The notes below the pieces were generated by a model. It ran no database searches, was not told where the DNA came from, and saw nothing but the letters and a program-made list of their open reading frames with translations. 64,000 nucleotides of DNA from Immersiella caudata. Lineage: Eukaryota; Ascomycota; Sordariomycetes; Sordariales; Lasiosphaeriaceae. The stretch spans positions 4,154,001 through 4,218,000 of the forward strand of contig JAULSU010000003.1 of NCBI GenBank assembly GCA_030512335.1. The letters are read 5' to 3'. Shown one piece after another: positions 47,707 to 58,622 of this stretch. The translations under genes and the position numbers were made by a program. Each line of letters opens with the position of its first letter. Within the stretch, counting starts at the first letter, position 1.

Positions 47707-50615
47707 GGCGAAGGACGGATGGATATCAAGGATGGTGCGGGAAGGATGAGTGATGTTGGAGGAGGAGGAGCGGGAGGAGGAAGGGATTGAAGTGAAATAT
47801 GCTGATGCCACTAGTTTAAGTGGTAGTGAGTCAAGTTCGAAGTGGTGAAGCTGATGGTGATGATGATGGCGATGATGGTGGTGAATGAGTTGTGTGTAAG
47901 TCGAGTCTGTATCTCGTTTGGGAAAGTCTGACTTTATATCGGCTCGTCCAACTGAGGGAGCACGCCCGCTGGTACGCCTTGACATCATCAAAAGGGAGAA
48001 GATGAGAGAGGGAGCCAAGAAACGGACTTGTGACGGGGTGTAGGGTTGAGGAAGAGGCCATGGTACCTCGCCAGGGGCGAAGGGTGGTCATGACAGCGGT
48101 GACTGTGCCCGCGCAAGTTTGTGAAATTTGTGTCCATCTCGAACACTAGCAGCATGCAGCATGACATTGAGATCCAGACTGTCGGGAGCGGCTGATGTGA
48201 AAATGCCAAATAGAAAGAGTTGAAAATGGCGGAGGTGGTGCTAAGCGGGCGGCCTGAGGTTGTGGTAGTGCTTGCTAGCTGCAGAAATTGCAGACGGAGC
48301 TAAGCTCCTTGGCCCCATTCGACCCGCCTAACGGCCTACCACTGACCTCTGGTCGCTGACCTTCCTGTGCTCCCCGAAGCCCGGTCGGGCCACGCTGGAG
48401 GGTTGCGGTCCTGGCGCAGCTCAGACGTTGGCCCCTCTGAAGGGGAGGGGGCTGCAAAGCGGCAGGGATGCGGCAAGCCACGAGCCCTCCCCCTAGGGCT
48501 CCTCGGTTGTGGGGCATCGCATGAGGCGTTCTTTGTGGGTGCTTTGCCGGAGTTTGTGGTATGGATAGGCGACAGGCGCGAGCGGCTAGGCGGCTGGTGT
48601 TCAATTTGCGTGGCGCCGCAAGCTGGCGAGAGGGTATTGGACGGTTTGGTGTGCCTGGAAAGACGACTGACAGGTGTGAGCATCGCTAAGCGCCAGCTCC
48701 TGCCCCGTTCCCAGATAACCGGGACCAGTGCTGCGTTCTCTTTGGTCTGACCATTTGGCAACAACCGGGATTCGATGAGAAAGTTGCACAACTGTCAAAC
48801 AAAAGCCATGCAAAGAGGCAAAGAAGGACGCCTGGAAACATGCACAGAACATGTACTCCGCGGCCCCCATACCACGCACCTTGGACGCGGGTGCCCCCTC
48901 CCATCCGACTCCCTGAAGCGCGTCTAGGGCGCAAATGTGTCGAGTCTGGAGCGGAAGGACCCGCGCCATCAGTGCCTCTTGATCGCCGACTGCAGCAGGT
49001 GAAGCTCGCTACGCGCGAGTGCGCCACACGTGGGCGGCAAACAGACATGAAAAAGTCTGGGAGAGAGAGAGAGAGAGCCACGCGTTCGGCTACCGCCCCA
49101 TCCGAGCTCTTTCGCCCTGTTTTTGATGTTAGCAAAAGGCCCCCGCACGGCTCCAACGGCCGCGACTGCTACCCGAAGCTCAAGGTGGGGGATTTTTCTC
49201 AACTCGGGTTCACCCTCAACGCCATACATCACGCATGCACCCCTGCCACGTGTCTCAGGACATGGCAAACTGGCGCTCGACACCTCCGTTGTTGGTTTCG
49301 GTGTGTCCGTTTCTTCAATTACAAAAATCAAAATTACGAGGTGGTTTGAAAAATCAGTGTGCGGTTGGGGGAAGGAACGAGGTGTCGATGTCCCACGACG
49401 CCCGAACCCGCCAGTTTGAAGCGCGTGACAAAAGGTTGGCGGGCCGAAACCATCAAAACCCCTGGCAGTGCAGTTGACAATCGAAGACAGCGGGGAGCCG
49501 CCTGACTTGTCAGAGTCAATATTGGCTTGCGACGGGGGCGCAGCGGTGTTCTCGAAGGGTTGGGGCAGGTTCGGTGCATGTCTCGATCGACAGGGGTTTT
49601 CCCCGCTAACACCAACCCGCCGCCACACCACCGTCGCCCATCGTCCATGCCTGCTGTTTTGCATCGAAGGGAGTCGCCGCAATACGGCAGCCGTGACAGC
49701 TTTCCCCGTTTCTGCAGAGATCATGGAGGCATCCTCAGGCTCCTCATGCCGATCAGGTATGAAGAGCGGCGCAGCCATGCCGGTCGGCCTGTTATCACGG
49801 CCAAGTTCAAGGCCTCACGAGGCAGCAAGAGTGGAGGCCCGCAGTGGAGCACAAGCAGTTCGCAATTTCCTCCCAATTCACGTTTGACGGTCCAATTGAA
49901 GAAAGGCGTTTTTTCCCTGAGGTAGCTGATGCAGTCTCATGTCGCATTCCAGGTTGGTTGAGTCAGGCATAGCACGCAGACACTTGACTCAACTCGGCGA
50001 ACAGACACAGCTATACGACTTTATGCAGGTTGGTTCGGACTCACTCACCTCTAATCACATTGGCTCTTGATACGCACAGCCAAGTCCAGAAATCCAATTC
50101 ACCGAGCTCCCATTTGGGTGACATCGTAGAACTCCCAGGGGCAACAATCTGGCTAAACGAGAGATGCTCACCTGGCTGCCCTCTGGCTAAACTGCCGCCG
50201 CCGTCGAGGCGTAGAAGCAACCCCGAGGTCAGATTACTTCCGTACGGGCAGTTCTTCCCGCGCGGGGTCCAGATAATTGTCCTGCACGTCAAAGACAAAA
50301 GTCCGAAAACGCGTGCCCCTTGAGCCGATCGCCCCTGCGTAAGGCGAAACAACGCGGTATTTAGAAAGCCAGATTCGTTCAGGTTCGCCCGAGCGGCCCC
50401 CATCGCTGGTGTCAAACTTACCTCTCTTGCACGTGTCTCTGCGCAACGCAAAGGCACAGTTTCGCGTGGCAGACGACGTGCCACATCACACCATCCACCT
50501 GCATTCACCCATCGAAGGGCGTTGTTTGTCCAGTCACCGCTCGCCCACATCTGATCGCCCCTGCAGCAGATGCCACATGGGATCGCCGTCGAACGCCCGG
50601 CCATCCCGTATCGCC
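47707..50615. other. Gene-poor interval
   Basis: Upstream region of the small Cys-rich gene and promoter of the DUF8021 gene. Overlapping frames of up to 269 codons (minus, 48969-49778) have no domain. A GA dinucleotide repeat lies at 49061-49077. Confidence 0.5.
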
Positions 50616-51437
50616 ATGCTCTCCCTTCGCATTCTCGCCCTATTCCTCAGCTTCCTGTCTCCGCTGGTATCCGCCCAAGCTCGCTGCCAGTACTACCCCC
50701 TCCGAAACTTCGCCGATCTCTTCATCGAGGCCCAGACTTTCGGGGAGCTCGACCCCTCTTTCACCATCTCCCCGAGCAACTTCACCTTTCTCCAGAATGG
50801 CAAGCTGACCATGCCATCTGCTTCTACCCTCGTCACCCCTCTGGAAATTGACCTCGAAATCACCCTCATCGACCAAACCAATTGCGCCATCTACACAGAG
50901 TGGATCATTGCCGATCCCAAAAACCCACATGTCATTGGAGCCCAGATTCACTTTGGCTTCCGAGACAGTGAAGCTGTCGGTCTCGAGGTAAACCGCATCG
51001 AGCTGCTCAAGGCATCCACCTCCTTGGGAACCTGGAGCTTCAACGCCAGTGCAACGCTCGGATACGCCAGAGGCGAAACTTGGGAGGCGACCGCTCAGAC
51101 GGAGCGTACCCCGCGGGAGGGATTGTTAGGGGCGGCAGATTCGTTTCTGCGATGGCTAGCCGAGGAGGGAAACAGCACGGAGGCGGTCCCATTTAGAACA
51201 CCCTGCTCACGTTTAGAGGGGGGTCAGTACGACGCTGAGGCTTGTGGTGGATTCAAAGCTGCTGGAAAGGGGGTTCTTGCGGCAGAGAAGAGGTATGTGG
51301 TTGACGAAGTTTCGGGTGGGGTGAGCGTAATGTTTGAGCCTGAGGGAAGTGGAACGGTGGAGAGTTACATGCTGAGGGTGGAGGGAGGCAAGTTGAGGTA
51401 TGTTCATCATTTGGTGGTTGCCAAGGAGACTGCGTAA
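50616..51437 (+). CDS. Secreted DUF8021-type protein
   Basis: Single exon, 273 residues. The Met at 50616 begins a clear signal peptide (MLSLRILALFLSFLSPLVSA, cleavage near AQA); an upstream in-frame extension is not signal-like. The mature part matches the fungal domain of unknown function DUF8021: FADLFIEAQTFGELDPS, EIDLEITLIDQTNCAIYTEW, IADPKNPHVIGAQIHFG, SFNASATLGYARGETWEA, TPCSRLEGG and the terminal RVEGGKLRYVHHLVV. The order of blocks and the length are those of the family. Two or more cysteines (C-N-A, TPCSR, EACGG) probably form disulfides. Role unknown; members are extracellular. No partner gene is adjacent. Confidence 0.85.
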   Translation: MLSLRILALFLSFLSPLVSAQARCQYYPLRNFADLFIEAQTFGELDPSFTISPSNFTFLQNGKLTMPSASTLVTPLEIDLEITLIDQTNCAIYTEWIIADPKNPHVIGAQIHFGFRDSEAVGLEVNRIELLKASTSLGTWSFNASATLGYARGETWEATAQTERTPREGLLGAADSFLRWLAEEGNSTEAVPFRTPCSRLEGGQYDAEACGGFKAAGKGVLAAEKRYVVDEVSGGVSVMFEPEGSGTVESYMLRVEGGKLRYVHHLVVAKETA

Positions 51438-51854
51438 GGGGGGAAAACACTGGGATGTGGGGAAAGGTAGTAACAATAGTTGCCGAAAGTGCTGTGCTTA
51501 GGCTTAACTAGACTGCATGCTTTGGCAATGGCGGCCTCGGTGGCCTTGACAGGCCTAGGTTTTGAGTGCGTGATGTCCCAGTCGGAGGAGAAAAGGCGAC
51601 CCTGAAGCCTAGAGCCTCATTCTGCGGCAGCCCACTCAGCTGTGCGGCCGAAGCTAGCCATCAATCCTTTCCCGTAAAAATAGGATCTGGACAGCCACTA
51701 GACCCTTAGGGCTGGACGGTGAATTTCTTACTGGTGGTTGATCTTGAGACCTATCTGGCGGCTACTGCGCACGTTTGCCGGTTTGCGTATCCATGCTCAG
51801 CTTCTGAAGACGGGTTTCCACAACCCAGATACTCATCAACGAACAAAGGCAAAC
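51438..51854. other. Intergenic
   Basis: 3' flank of the DUF8021 gene up to the tRNA-like sequence; nothing else recognised. Confidence 0.6.
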
Positions 51855-51928
51855 GGTTGAGTGGTGTAGTTGGTTATCATGTCAGTCTGACACACTGAAG
51901 CTCTCCGGATCGAACTCGGGCTTGATCA
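51855..51928 (+). tRNA. tRNA-Val-like sequence with GAC anticodon, possibly degenerate
   Basis: A 74-base cloverleaf: acceptor GGTTGAG/CTTGATC (all pairs possible with G-U), D arm starting GTGTAGTTGG, anticodon stem TCAGT/ACTGA with loop CTGACAC (anticodon GAC, Val), and T arm TCCGG-ATCGAAC-TCGGG fully paired. As in the copy at 30795-30868, T-loop position 54 is A. Eukaryotes normally read GUC/GUU codons with AAC, so GAC is unexpected. Probably a tRNA-Val-derived dispersed copy. Confidence 0.6.
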
Positions 51929-52563
51929 TTGCGTTGGGATCCAACAGATCCCATTTTCCCACTTTTTGTTATTCTGGTGGAGTATTTATGGTGTTTTTTC
52001 CACTGCGGATGGATGCGATCTAACTCAGGGAAGGCACGCACAGGTCTCAGGGGTGGAGCACCGTCGGAGTTTGGGGTGTCGCGGGTCCGTGGCGCGCATG
52101 TCGGCCGGGCGTCCGTTTTTTGCTCGGGATACTGTGATATTGGCGAAGATGCGTTGTTGATGCTGCCTAGTAGAGTAGAAAGACTGAGGTAATCTCTATT
52201 CATCACTTAAGATCCCATCTGTGGGGCGAGCAAAGGATCGGTGGTTTGGATGGAGGTGACAGGCGGGATCCATTTGTGCATCCAGCGGGGAATTGAGAAG
52301 TATTTTTGCCAAGGGTTGGCCTCAAACGCTTGCGGACGAAGGTTGAACAGAGCTTCCCATGTTTTTGTGAATGAAAATTGTGATCCGGTGTGGTTTCTAT
52401 GTCCTGTGACGGTGGACGGAACGGGCCGTTGGTGCAGAGCTAACGCGGCGACGCGGATCCTTCAACGTCGCTTCTCCAACGCCCACCACCAAACTTCGTT
52501 CTGTTGACCGCGTCGCGCATTTTGCTCTAGAAGTATCATCCCTGCATTTAGCGACCGAACAAT
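51929..52563. other. Intergenic
   Basis: No recognisable gene; open frames are short. May include the promoter relic of the following pseudogene. Confidence 0.5.
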
Positions 52564-53572
52564 TCACTTGGGTCTACGCCTGTTGCATCCGCTCCGAGAA
52601 CCCGGCGCCGCCGCCCCGAAAAAGCCATTCTTTCGTCGCATCGGCGGAAATAGCAAGAACAGCGGATGCCTCGCCACAACCAAACCCACTCTGGGATAAG
52701 AAGCCCAAACATGACAACACGCACCACCCCGATGACCGCGACACGACGAAGCCGCGCCATTAGGAGTGGCGTAGCAGCATCTGCTACCAGTCGTTGCCCA
52801 CCCCAACCGCCGGCTTCAACGAGTATCCCGCATGCGAGGACGCCTGCCTCTCTGGTATCAATTCATATCGCGTCGACTGCACCTCCTGGTCCGGAGAGGC
52901 CCCGCATAAGTGCCTCCTCGGTGTCATGGGATGGCTTCTTACTTGCCGCGCGGCGTAGGTCGAAGGCGTGGAGGTGGTGTATGCGACGAACCGCGTCAAC
53001 ATCCAAGGCACATCTCTATGCCAGCATCTCCTCGAATCAGTACCCCCACCGCAGTTAGCCACCGTGACGAAGGTTGAGTTTGTTTGGGACCTGCGACTAT
53101 GGGGGAAAAGGAATGCCGTTCACTACATCGCCGAGGGCCAGCCGGAAGATGGCGGGGTGGAAGAGTACAACTCGCTCGCTGCGGCACTTCTGGGGGTTCT
53201 CCCCGCGCTGAGGAGCCTTCAAATCTCCTTGGTCGGCGTGCCGATAGATCACGGGAAGCCAGAGGATGTGGACTTGATCGAGGTGCTTCTCTAACCGGTG
53301 GATGGGATGGTGCGGAATATGACGACGCTGCAGGAATGCCGAGTGACGGTACCCCATCATATTTTCGGCGGCTTCATGAAAAGTATGTCCCGAAAGGCCG
53401 ACGGAACTGAGCGAAGGCACGTCTGGGCGGGAGGGTTTGATCTCCGGAGAAACCTGATTCCCCGTCCCAGTACGAGTTCTGGCGCTCTCGCATTCTATGC
53501 GGCGTGCCAGGGCCCAGTTCCTTTGCACATGATGTATTGTTTTGGGACTTCAGCGCTGGAGCCGTGGTAACG
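52564..53572 (+). pseudogene. DUF7730-type protein pseudogene
   Basis: One frame reads as a family protein but is broken by stops: LLTCRAA is followed by TAG at 52956-52958 where the family has RRAY, then VEGVEVVYATNRVNIQG, HLLESVPPPQLATVTKVEFV and LAAALLGVLPALRSLQISLV; next a TAA at 53292-53294 and PVDGMVRNMTTLQECRV up to about 53572. This resembles the fungal DUF7730 domain (often next to F-box-like N-termini). The segment 52564-52950 is less clear and has further stops. No intron borders explain the stops, so I call it a pseudogene. Its start is approximate. Confidence 0.6.
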
Positions 53573-54270
53573 GCTGGTTGGGAAGCTGGGTTCATTGCTG
53601 GGCGAGCTGAGTTGAGGCCTGGACCATCTGATGGCGACCCCTCCCCGGTCTGTTTTATCGTTGACAGAGAAAGGCCATGTGCTGAGAATCTGCATGGAAA
53701 GCTGTTCCCGACCACATCTCAACCCCGCCTCCGTTGTCGAGTTCCGGCGTGCTCTGCCTTGGTTTGGAGCGTCTATCCATGCTCCATATCGGTAGCATTC
53801 GCATTGCTGCTGAAATCACCAAAACCGAAAACATCACCGGCAGCACCTCGCCCTGGACTCGGAGCTGTCGAAACACAACCATGGCGTGCGAGCCACCAGT
53901 TAGAAACACTCGACCATGCTTCAGTTGTCCAATGACGTAGATGTCACAGCTCCTATTTTCGAAGACTCTATCGGAGGTGTTTTGGGTAAGATCGGAGCAA
54001 TTCTTGCAAGAGAATTATGCCTTGGTGCGCATCTTGGCAACTTGTGATTGGCCAGCGTCAAGCGAGCGCGAGAGCGAAGCAACCTGCCAATCAGGTCAGT
54101 CCATTCTCGCAGTCGGCAGACTGGACGTCATCAACGAGCTGGTAGCCGTCTTCAAAGGCCCGAAAAGCATCTTCGGCTTGCTTGGAGCATAAAAGCGCAT
54201 CGAGGAATGCGACATTGGCAAGGTGTCGGCCTTCTGCGAGTCGACAACGTTTGATTTGGCATTCTCAAGA
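53573..54270. other. Unassigned accessory sequence
   Basis: Short frames on both strands, including a hydrophobic minus-strand one (53655-53909), probably remnants. Nothing identifiable. Confidence 0.4.
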
Positions 54271-55156
54271 TGGCGTCCATAGCGGAAAAGCCCAAAATCA
54301 CTCTCATGGGATGCCTGCCTTGACATCATGACAATCACCCTTGTTCTAGGCTCAACGAGGCACGCGAACAACGCATTGTCTGGTTGCTAGAAGAATTCGG
54401 CCTCGATTACGAGGTTGTGCTCTTCTATCGTGACAAGAAAGCTATGTTAGCCCCACTCGAGCTCGAGAAGGTGCACCCCCCTCGGCAAAGCACTAGCACT
54501 GGGCATTAAGTTTCCAGACTAAGAGAAGGAGACAGTCCTTGTCGAGAGTGGTTTCATCGCTCAGTATCTCACTGATTGCTTTAGCTAGGGCACTACCCTC
54601 GTGCTACTACGCTACTGACTAGGCTAGGAGGGGAAACCGGGGGGAGAGACTGAGGAATGGATGTGTTGCTAGGACTTGATTCACTATATTGAGGGGAGCT
54701 TGCAGTCACTACTTCTCGTAGCTCTTATTCTGACTAGTAAGTTACTAGCATGCCTGAAGCTTGACGGTGCTCAGGGGCTGCCATTGTACAGTCATGAAAG
54801 GTCCCAAGATCCCGCTCATCATTCGTCCCATTATTTCTTTCGTCGTGGGAAACACACACGCCGCATTCGTTAAGCCCAACATGAAGAAACACTTGTTATT
54901 CCTGGAGGAGTAACTAGCATCCGCGCCGAACGGAGGGCCCTTTCTTTGTGGCGAGCACCTTACGGTAGCGGATATTCTGCTGAGCTGTCCGATGGAGACC
55001 ATGTCAGCCGAACCTGAACGCTTGGAGGGTGGGAAGGATGCGTTGGCTGGTTACCCGAAGCTGCAGGCGTATGCAGAGAGGTTGCGAACGGAGAAGGGAT
55101 ATGTGAGGGCGATAGAGAGTATCAAGGAGCTGGAGGCTCAGGGGAAGACGGGGTAG
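54271..55156 (+). pseudogene. Glutathione S-transferase pseudogene
   Basis: Begins ATGGCGTCC (MASIAEKPKITLMG) and then runs into a stop; recognisable thioredoxin-fold pieces follow after a probable intron: QRIVWLLEEFGLDYEVVLFY, then, in shifted frames with stops, VESGFIAQYLTD, and YIEGSLQSLLLVALIL of the helical domain. The last part is clean: CGEHLTVADILLSCPMETM, then DALAGYPKLQAYAERL and VRAIESIKELEAQGKTG before TAG at 55154. Order and content match fungal GSTs (yeast Gtt1-like), which conjugate glutathione to electrophiles. Multiple stops and frame changes around 54320-54620 cannot all be introns. I do not reconstruct the protein. Confidence 0.8.
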
Positions 55157-55287
55157 CGCCCTAATGGTACCCCTCGCTGTGAGTTGGGCCCTGCAAAGGG
55201 TAGTCATCTGCAAAGCAAAATGTAGTTGTTGCAGGAAAACACGGCAGAAAGATAGTACCCCTGAGCATTGAGGTCAAAAGATGGGTG

Positions 55288-55384
55288 TGCCCAATAACAG
55301 GATTGAACTGTTGACCTTCGCATGACTTGATATCTTCTGGTGGAAATATTAATACGACGCTCTAACCAGCTGAGCTAATCAGGC
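55288..55384 (-). tRNA. tRNA-Ile (AAU) with 23-nt intron
   Basis: Minus-strand cloverleaf with acceptor GCCTGAT/ATTGGGC, D arm GCTCAGCTGGTTAGAGC, anticodon stem TCGTA/TGCGA (one wobble), loop TTAATA-A with anticodon AAT, and T arm AACAG-TTCAATC-CTGTT, discriminator A. A 23-base intron sits in the canonical position one base 3' of the anticodon. All stems pair, so it looks functional. Confidence 0.9.
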
Positions 55385-55748
55385 TTAATTTGTTGAAGTA
55401 TGGAGTTGGTATCCGTCCTTGTGAGAGTGTTGACGGCCGTGGCTTGATGTTGTGGAGGACTTTCTGGGGTCGGTGGGTCGACGACGAAGTCGAAGTTGCA
55501 GGGGAATCCTACCGGTACCTGTGTCGATTCTGGCATTTGCGCCTTGCAGATCAGAATCGTTCAAAGTAACACAGGCGCCCTATTGCTGAGTGACTTGAGG
55601 AGATCGGCGCCGTGCACAGCAAGGTTAATCTCGGAGGGGCGGCTGGTTGAAGGTTTGTCGAGTCACCGCCGTGACATCCGCCAGAGATCCACACCTGTCG
55701 TGTTGAGCAGGTCGAAACACTCCCCCTTTCAACAAACAGGTGTTTCTA
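55385..55748. other. Inter-tRNA spacer
   Basis: 364 bases between two tRNA genes; no gene seen. Confidence 0.6.
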
Positions 55749-55834
55749 GCGCGGTTAGTTTAGTGGTTAGAATTCTCGCTTCCCATCTTGATTTGGATCA
55801 GCGAGGGACCCGAGTTCGAACCTCGGATCGCGCA
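55749..55834 (+). tRNA. tRNA-Gly (CCC) with 14-nt intron
   Basis: Cloverleaf with acceptor GCGCGGT/ATCGCGC, D arm GTTTAGTGGTTAGAATT, anticodon stem CTCGC/GCGAG, loop TTCCCA-A with anticodon CCC, T arm CCGAG-TTCGAAC-CTCGG, and discriminator A. A 14-base intron lies one base after the anticodon. All stems pair. Confidence 0.9.
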
Positions 55835-56784
55835 ACTCGCTAGTCACCTGGCTGTTTCTTTTTGCTGCTTTGACCCTTGAGCGGTCGGGTGAGGGTGAAC
55901 GTTTTAGCCAATAGCAGGAAGCTGTGTGTGCAAAGGAATATAAAGCAAGAAGGGAAGCTACAGGTCGTCGGTGCAGGAGATGGAGGGGTAGGGGCGAGTG
56001 TACGAAGGCTCCGGTTGGAAGAGAGGAGCCATCTGCTCCTTGCGAAAACACGCAACGCAAGCTGGCAAATGCCTCAAGCTAGCAGGAACCGGAATCTGCT
56101 GCTTCATATGCGATCTTATTTTACATCTTGAAATACTTAGTATGTATTTACGAGGCGCTGCTTTGATTCAAAAAGGACCTGGCTAAGGTTGAACGATGCC
56201 TCTTCCCAGGGTCAACGACGCTGGGCGCACTGGCCAAACGGACCCTTTGTATGGCTGGATCCTTCGTAGACATGGCCCGTTGCGCAAGGCGTTTGCTGGC
56301 TGGTGCTTGGGGGTGAGGAACAGAGACGAGGCATCGCGAACTTCAAGCGCCAATGCAGAGTCCGCATTGTAGCCCGGGAGCTGTGTGCTTGCTTCGGCAC
56401 CTCTATTCCCTGATCCGGTGCCCGAATTTGGACTGCCTTGGCAAGACAAGGCAGAGACATAAGTTCTCCACAGAGTTGCTTTTTCGCTGCGCACAATTGT
56501 GGGGCTCGAGAACTCGACCTCAACCACACGCAGTTCAGGTTGTCAGCCGCAATTTGATGGTCCGCGGCCAATGAAGGCAGTGGTGTGAAAATTCAGCCAG
56601 TCGTTCTCGTCCATTGCTCATCCTGGCCCCTGGGGCCTGGTGCCTGCAGTCCAACGGCGTCCTCCCCCGCACCTTCCTTTGATTCTCTCACGGACAAGAC
56701 GCCAGCGGGCTTCTCAACGGCATTTCTCCCACCACAACTCTTTCCGTCGACATCCAGTTGCTCCTCCAATCCTCCACTGCAACA
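55835..56784. other. Intergenic upstream of the SHD-protein gene
   Basis: About 950 bases without a recognised gene; probably the promoter of the plus-strand gene at 56785. Confidence 0.5.
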
Positions 56785-57954
56785 ATGCAGCTGATCCAAC
56801 TGAACGTCAAGGTCGCAATCGCCGGGCTCTGGAAGGTCGTCGGCGACATCACGAATGCCGTCAGCGCACTTACCTCAGCGGAGGGTATTCTCACAGCATA
56901 TTTCGGAAGCGATCGCCTGCGCAATGATGGCGGGCGCCTTCAATCTGACGGTCGCACCTGGATGGAGCTCACCCTTCTCCAGAAACTGCTGAGTGAACTC
57001 GACGCTATCGCGCCTGAGCGTCGCGCTGCGGTCAAGACAGAAGAACTCATACTGATTTTCGGCGGCGGGATTTTGGCCCTCGATCGACTTGCGGCGGCGG
57101 TGAACGGCTCAAGGCTAAATGACGCAGACGAGTCGATGTTGGCTGTGCGAGACTTCTGTGACGCGCTTTTCCACCTCCGAAACATCCTTCAAAAGTTTGA
57201 TGATCGCGGCCACAGTAGCTGAGAGGTTGCTAACTTTGTTGGCAGCGACGGCATCTACCTGGACCACTCCGTCAAGCAGCTTCCCTGGGCCGTGCATTCC
57301 ATCACCAAAAAGGACGGAAAGGTAGTCAAAAGATTGAAAGGAGCGCGCCCCCTCACCGGCCACGCTGCGGAGCGCAACTTGACCGAAGTTTCTGACATCT
57401 CGACCGTCCTGATCCCTCTGGGCGCGAAGGACCTCACGGCAACCAGGTCCAGCTACGATTTCGACCAACCTGACGGTGCAGCCCTGCCGGTATACCGCAC
57501 CTCCTCCTGCGAAGGTATTTTCTACGTCCCCTGTTGCAACAATGCTATCATTCTGCAGCTCTTCCGCTACGCCATCGGAAGGTCGAAGCGCTTTGCTGGC
57601 TTGAAGGTGGCCTCTACTCTGCCGGAACAGCGACAACGCAAGGCCGTCGATAAGCTCAAGGCGCTCAAAGGCAATCAGATGAAGGAGCTCTGCGTTGATG
57701 TGTACGATGAGCTTGTCCGCCGGAATATCAAGGACGAGAATGACGGAGAAGCACTTGGTGGCCGCCCAGGAACAAGGATGGAACCCCCTATTGTGATGGA
57801 GACTTCCTCAGAGCGGAGGAATCAAGCCAGGGTGAGGCTTACAACACTGGTGGATACAAGGTTCTACAATCTGCTGGTCGATGTGTGTGGAGATCTGGAG
57901 CGGCGTTGTCAGGAGACTGGTGAAACAGCGGCGACTGCTCTACAGCGGCCATGA
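56785..57954 (+). CDS. Short protein with two C-terminal Spa2-homology (SHD) repeats
   Basis: Two exons, 56785-57194 and 57246-57954, 372 residues. A TGA at 57220-57222 would break the frame, but it sits in a good 51-bp intron (donor GTTTGA, branch-like GCTAAC, acceptor GGCAG). Residues ~264-298 (RQRKAVDKLKALKGNQMKEL then CVDVYDELVRRN) and ~326-358 (RRNQARVRLTTLVDTRFYNL then LVDVCGDLERRC) are a tandem pair like the SHD/GIT repeats at the N-terminus of the polarity scaffold Spa2, where they bind MAP-kinase kinases and polarisome partners. Here they are C-terminal in a much shorter protein, after a ~135-residue helical N-terminus I do not recognise. Probably cytosolic. Alternative: a truncated, transposon-adjacent Spa2-like paralogue. 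Confidence 0.65.
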
Positions 57955-58377
57955 GGAACCTAGCGCGCATTGAATGCATTCAAGCAATGCCCTTGTTGGG
58001 GAATAGAAAATGTAAAGACAAAACAAAGCGGGAGAACAAAAGCCCATTCCAATGTCTGGTTGCCCGAGCCTAGTGCCGAGGCCCCTCCACAACTGCGGGG
58101 ACTTCGGGTCTTGGGAAACCCACCCGCTGGAGCTGACGGCGCCACCCAGATCGGCACTGCAACTAACGTAGTGCACTGCCTTTCCGGCCCCCCTGCCTTT
58201 CCGGCCACGTAAGTAAGCCTTAACACCACGAATTTGGCAAGGGTCCCCGCACCCCCTAGACTCGTAAGAAACTTAACACCATGAATCCAAATTACGTAGA
58301 ATCCGTAACAAACGCTGGAATTGGTAAAAGTGAAGCTATTCGCAATTGAAATAGTCCTAAGAAACAGATATCTCCTT
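57955..58377. other. Spacer with transposon-like edge
   Basis: Holds a near-direct repeat of TGCCTTTCCGGCC (58180-58208) and a GCAC...GTGC inverted motif near 58155-58175, followed by increasingly AT-rich sequence. May contain one end of the DNA-transposon relic that follows. Confidence 0.4.
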
Positions 58378-58560
58378 CTAAATAAGCTGCGCAAATAAGC
58401 CCTTACCGCGCAGGGCTGCCCTCCTCCGCTTTACCACTTCCTTTACATCCTCTCTTTCCTGCCTTTCCTCCTTAGCCTTCTTTAACTCCGCCACGGTCAA
58501 GATCCTTATTTTACCGTGATGTTTCTTTATATACTTCCTCCGTATGTTTTTAACCTTTGT
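58378..58560 (-). pseudogene. C-terminal relic of a possible DNA transposase
   Basis: Minus-strand frame of about 60 codons reading RRKYIKKHHGKIRIL, VAELKKAKEERQER, KEVVKRRRAALRGKG and FAQLI before TAG at 58378. A highly basic, coiled-coil-like tail of this kind ends many fungal pogo/Fot-type transposases, but no catalytic domain is present, so the assignment is tentative. It abuts the LTR element. Confidence 0.4.
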
Positions 58561-58622
58561 AATAAGCTCTTAGTTAATCTTCTTTATAAGTTAAGCTTTA
58601 GTAATCGCCTGGATTAAGATAC

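Noticed and set aside
48969..49778. Minus-strand 269-codon frame
   Set aside because: Composition looks random (Pro/Arg/Ser), overlaps plus frames, no motif.
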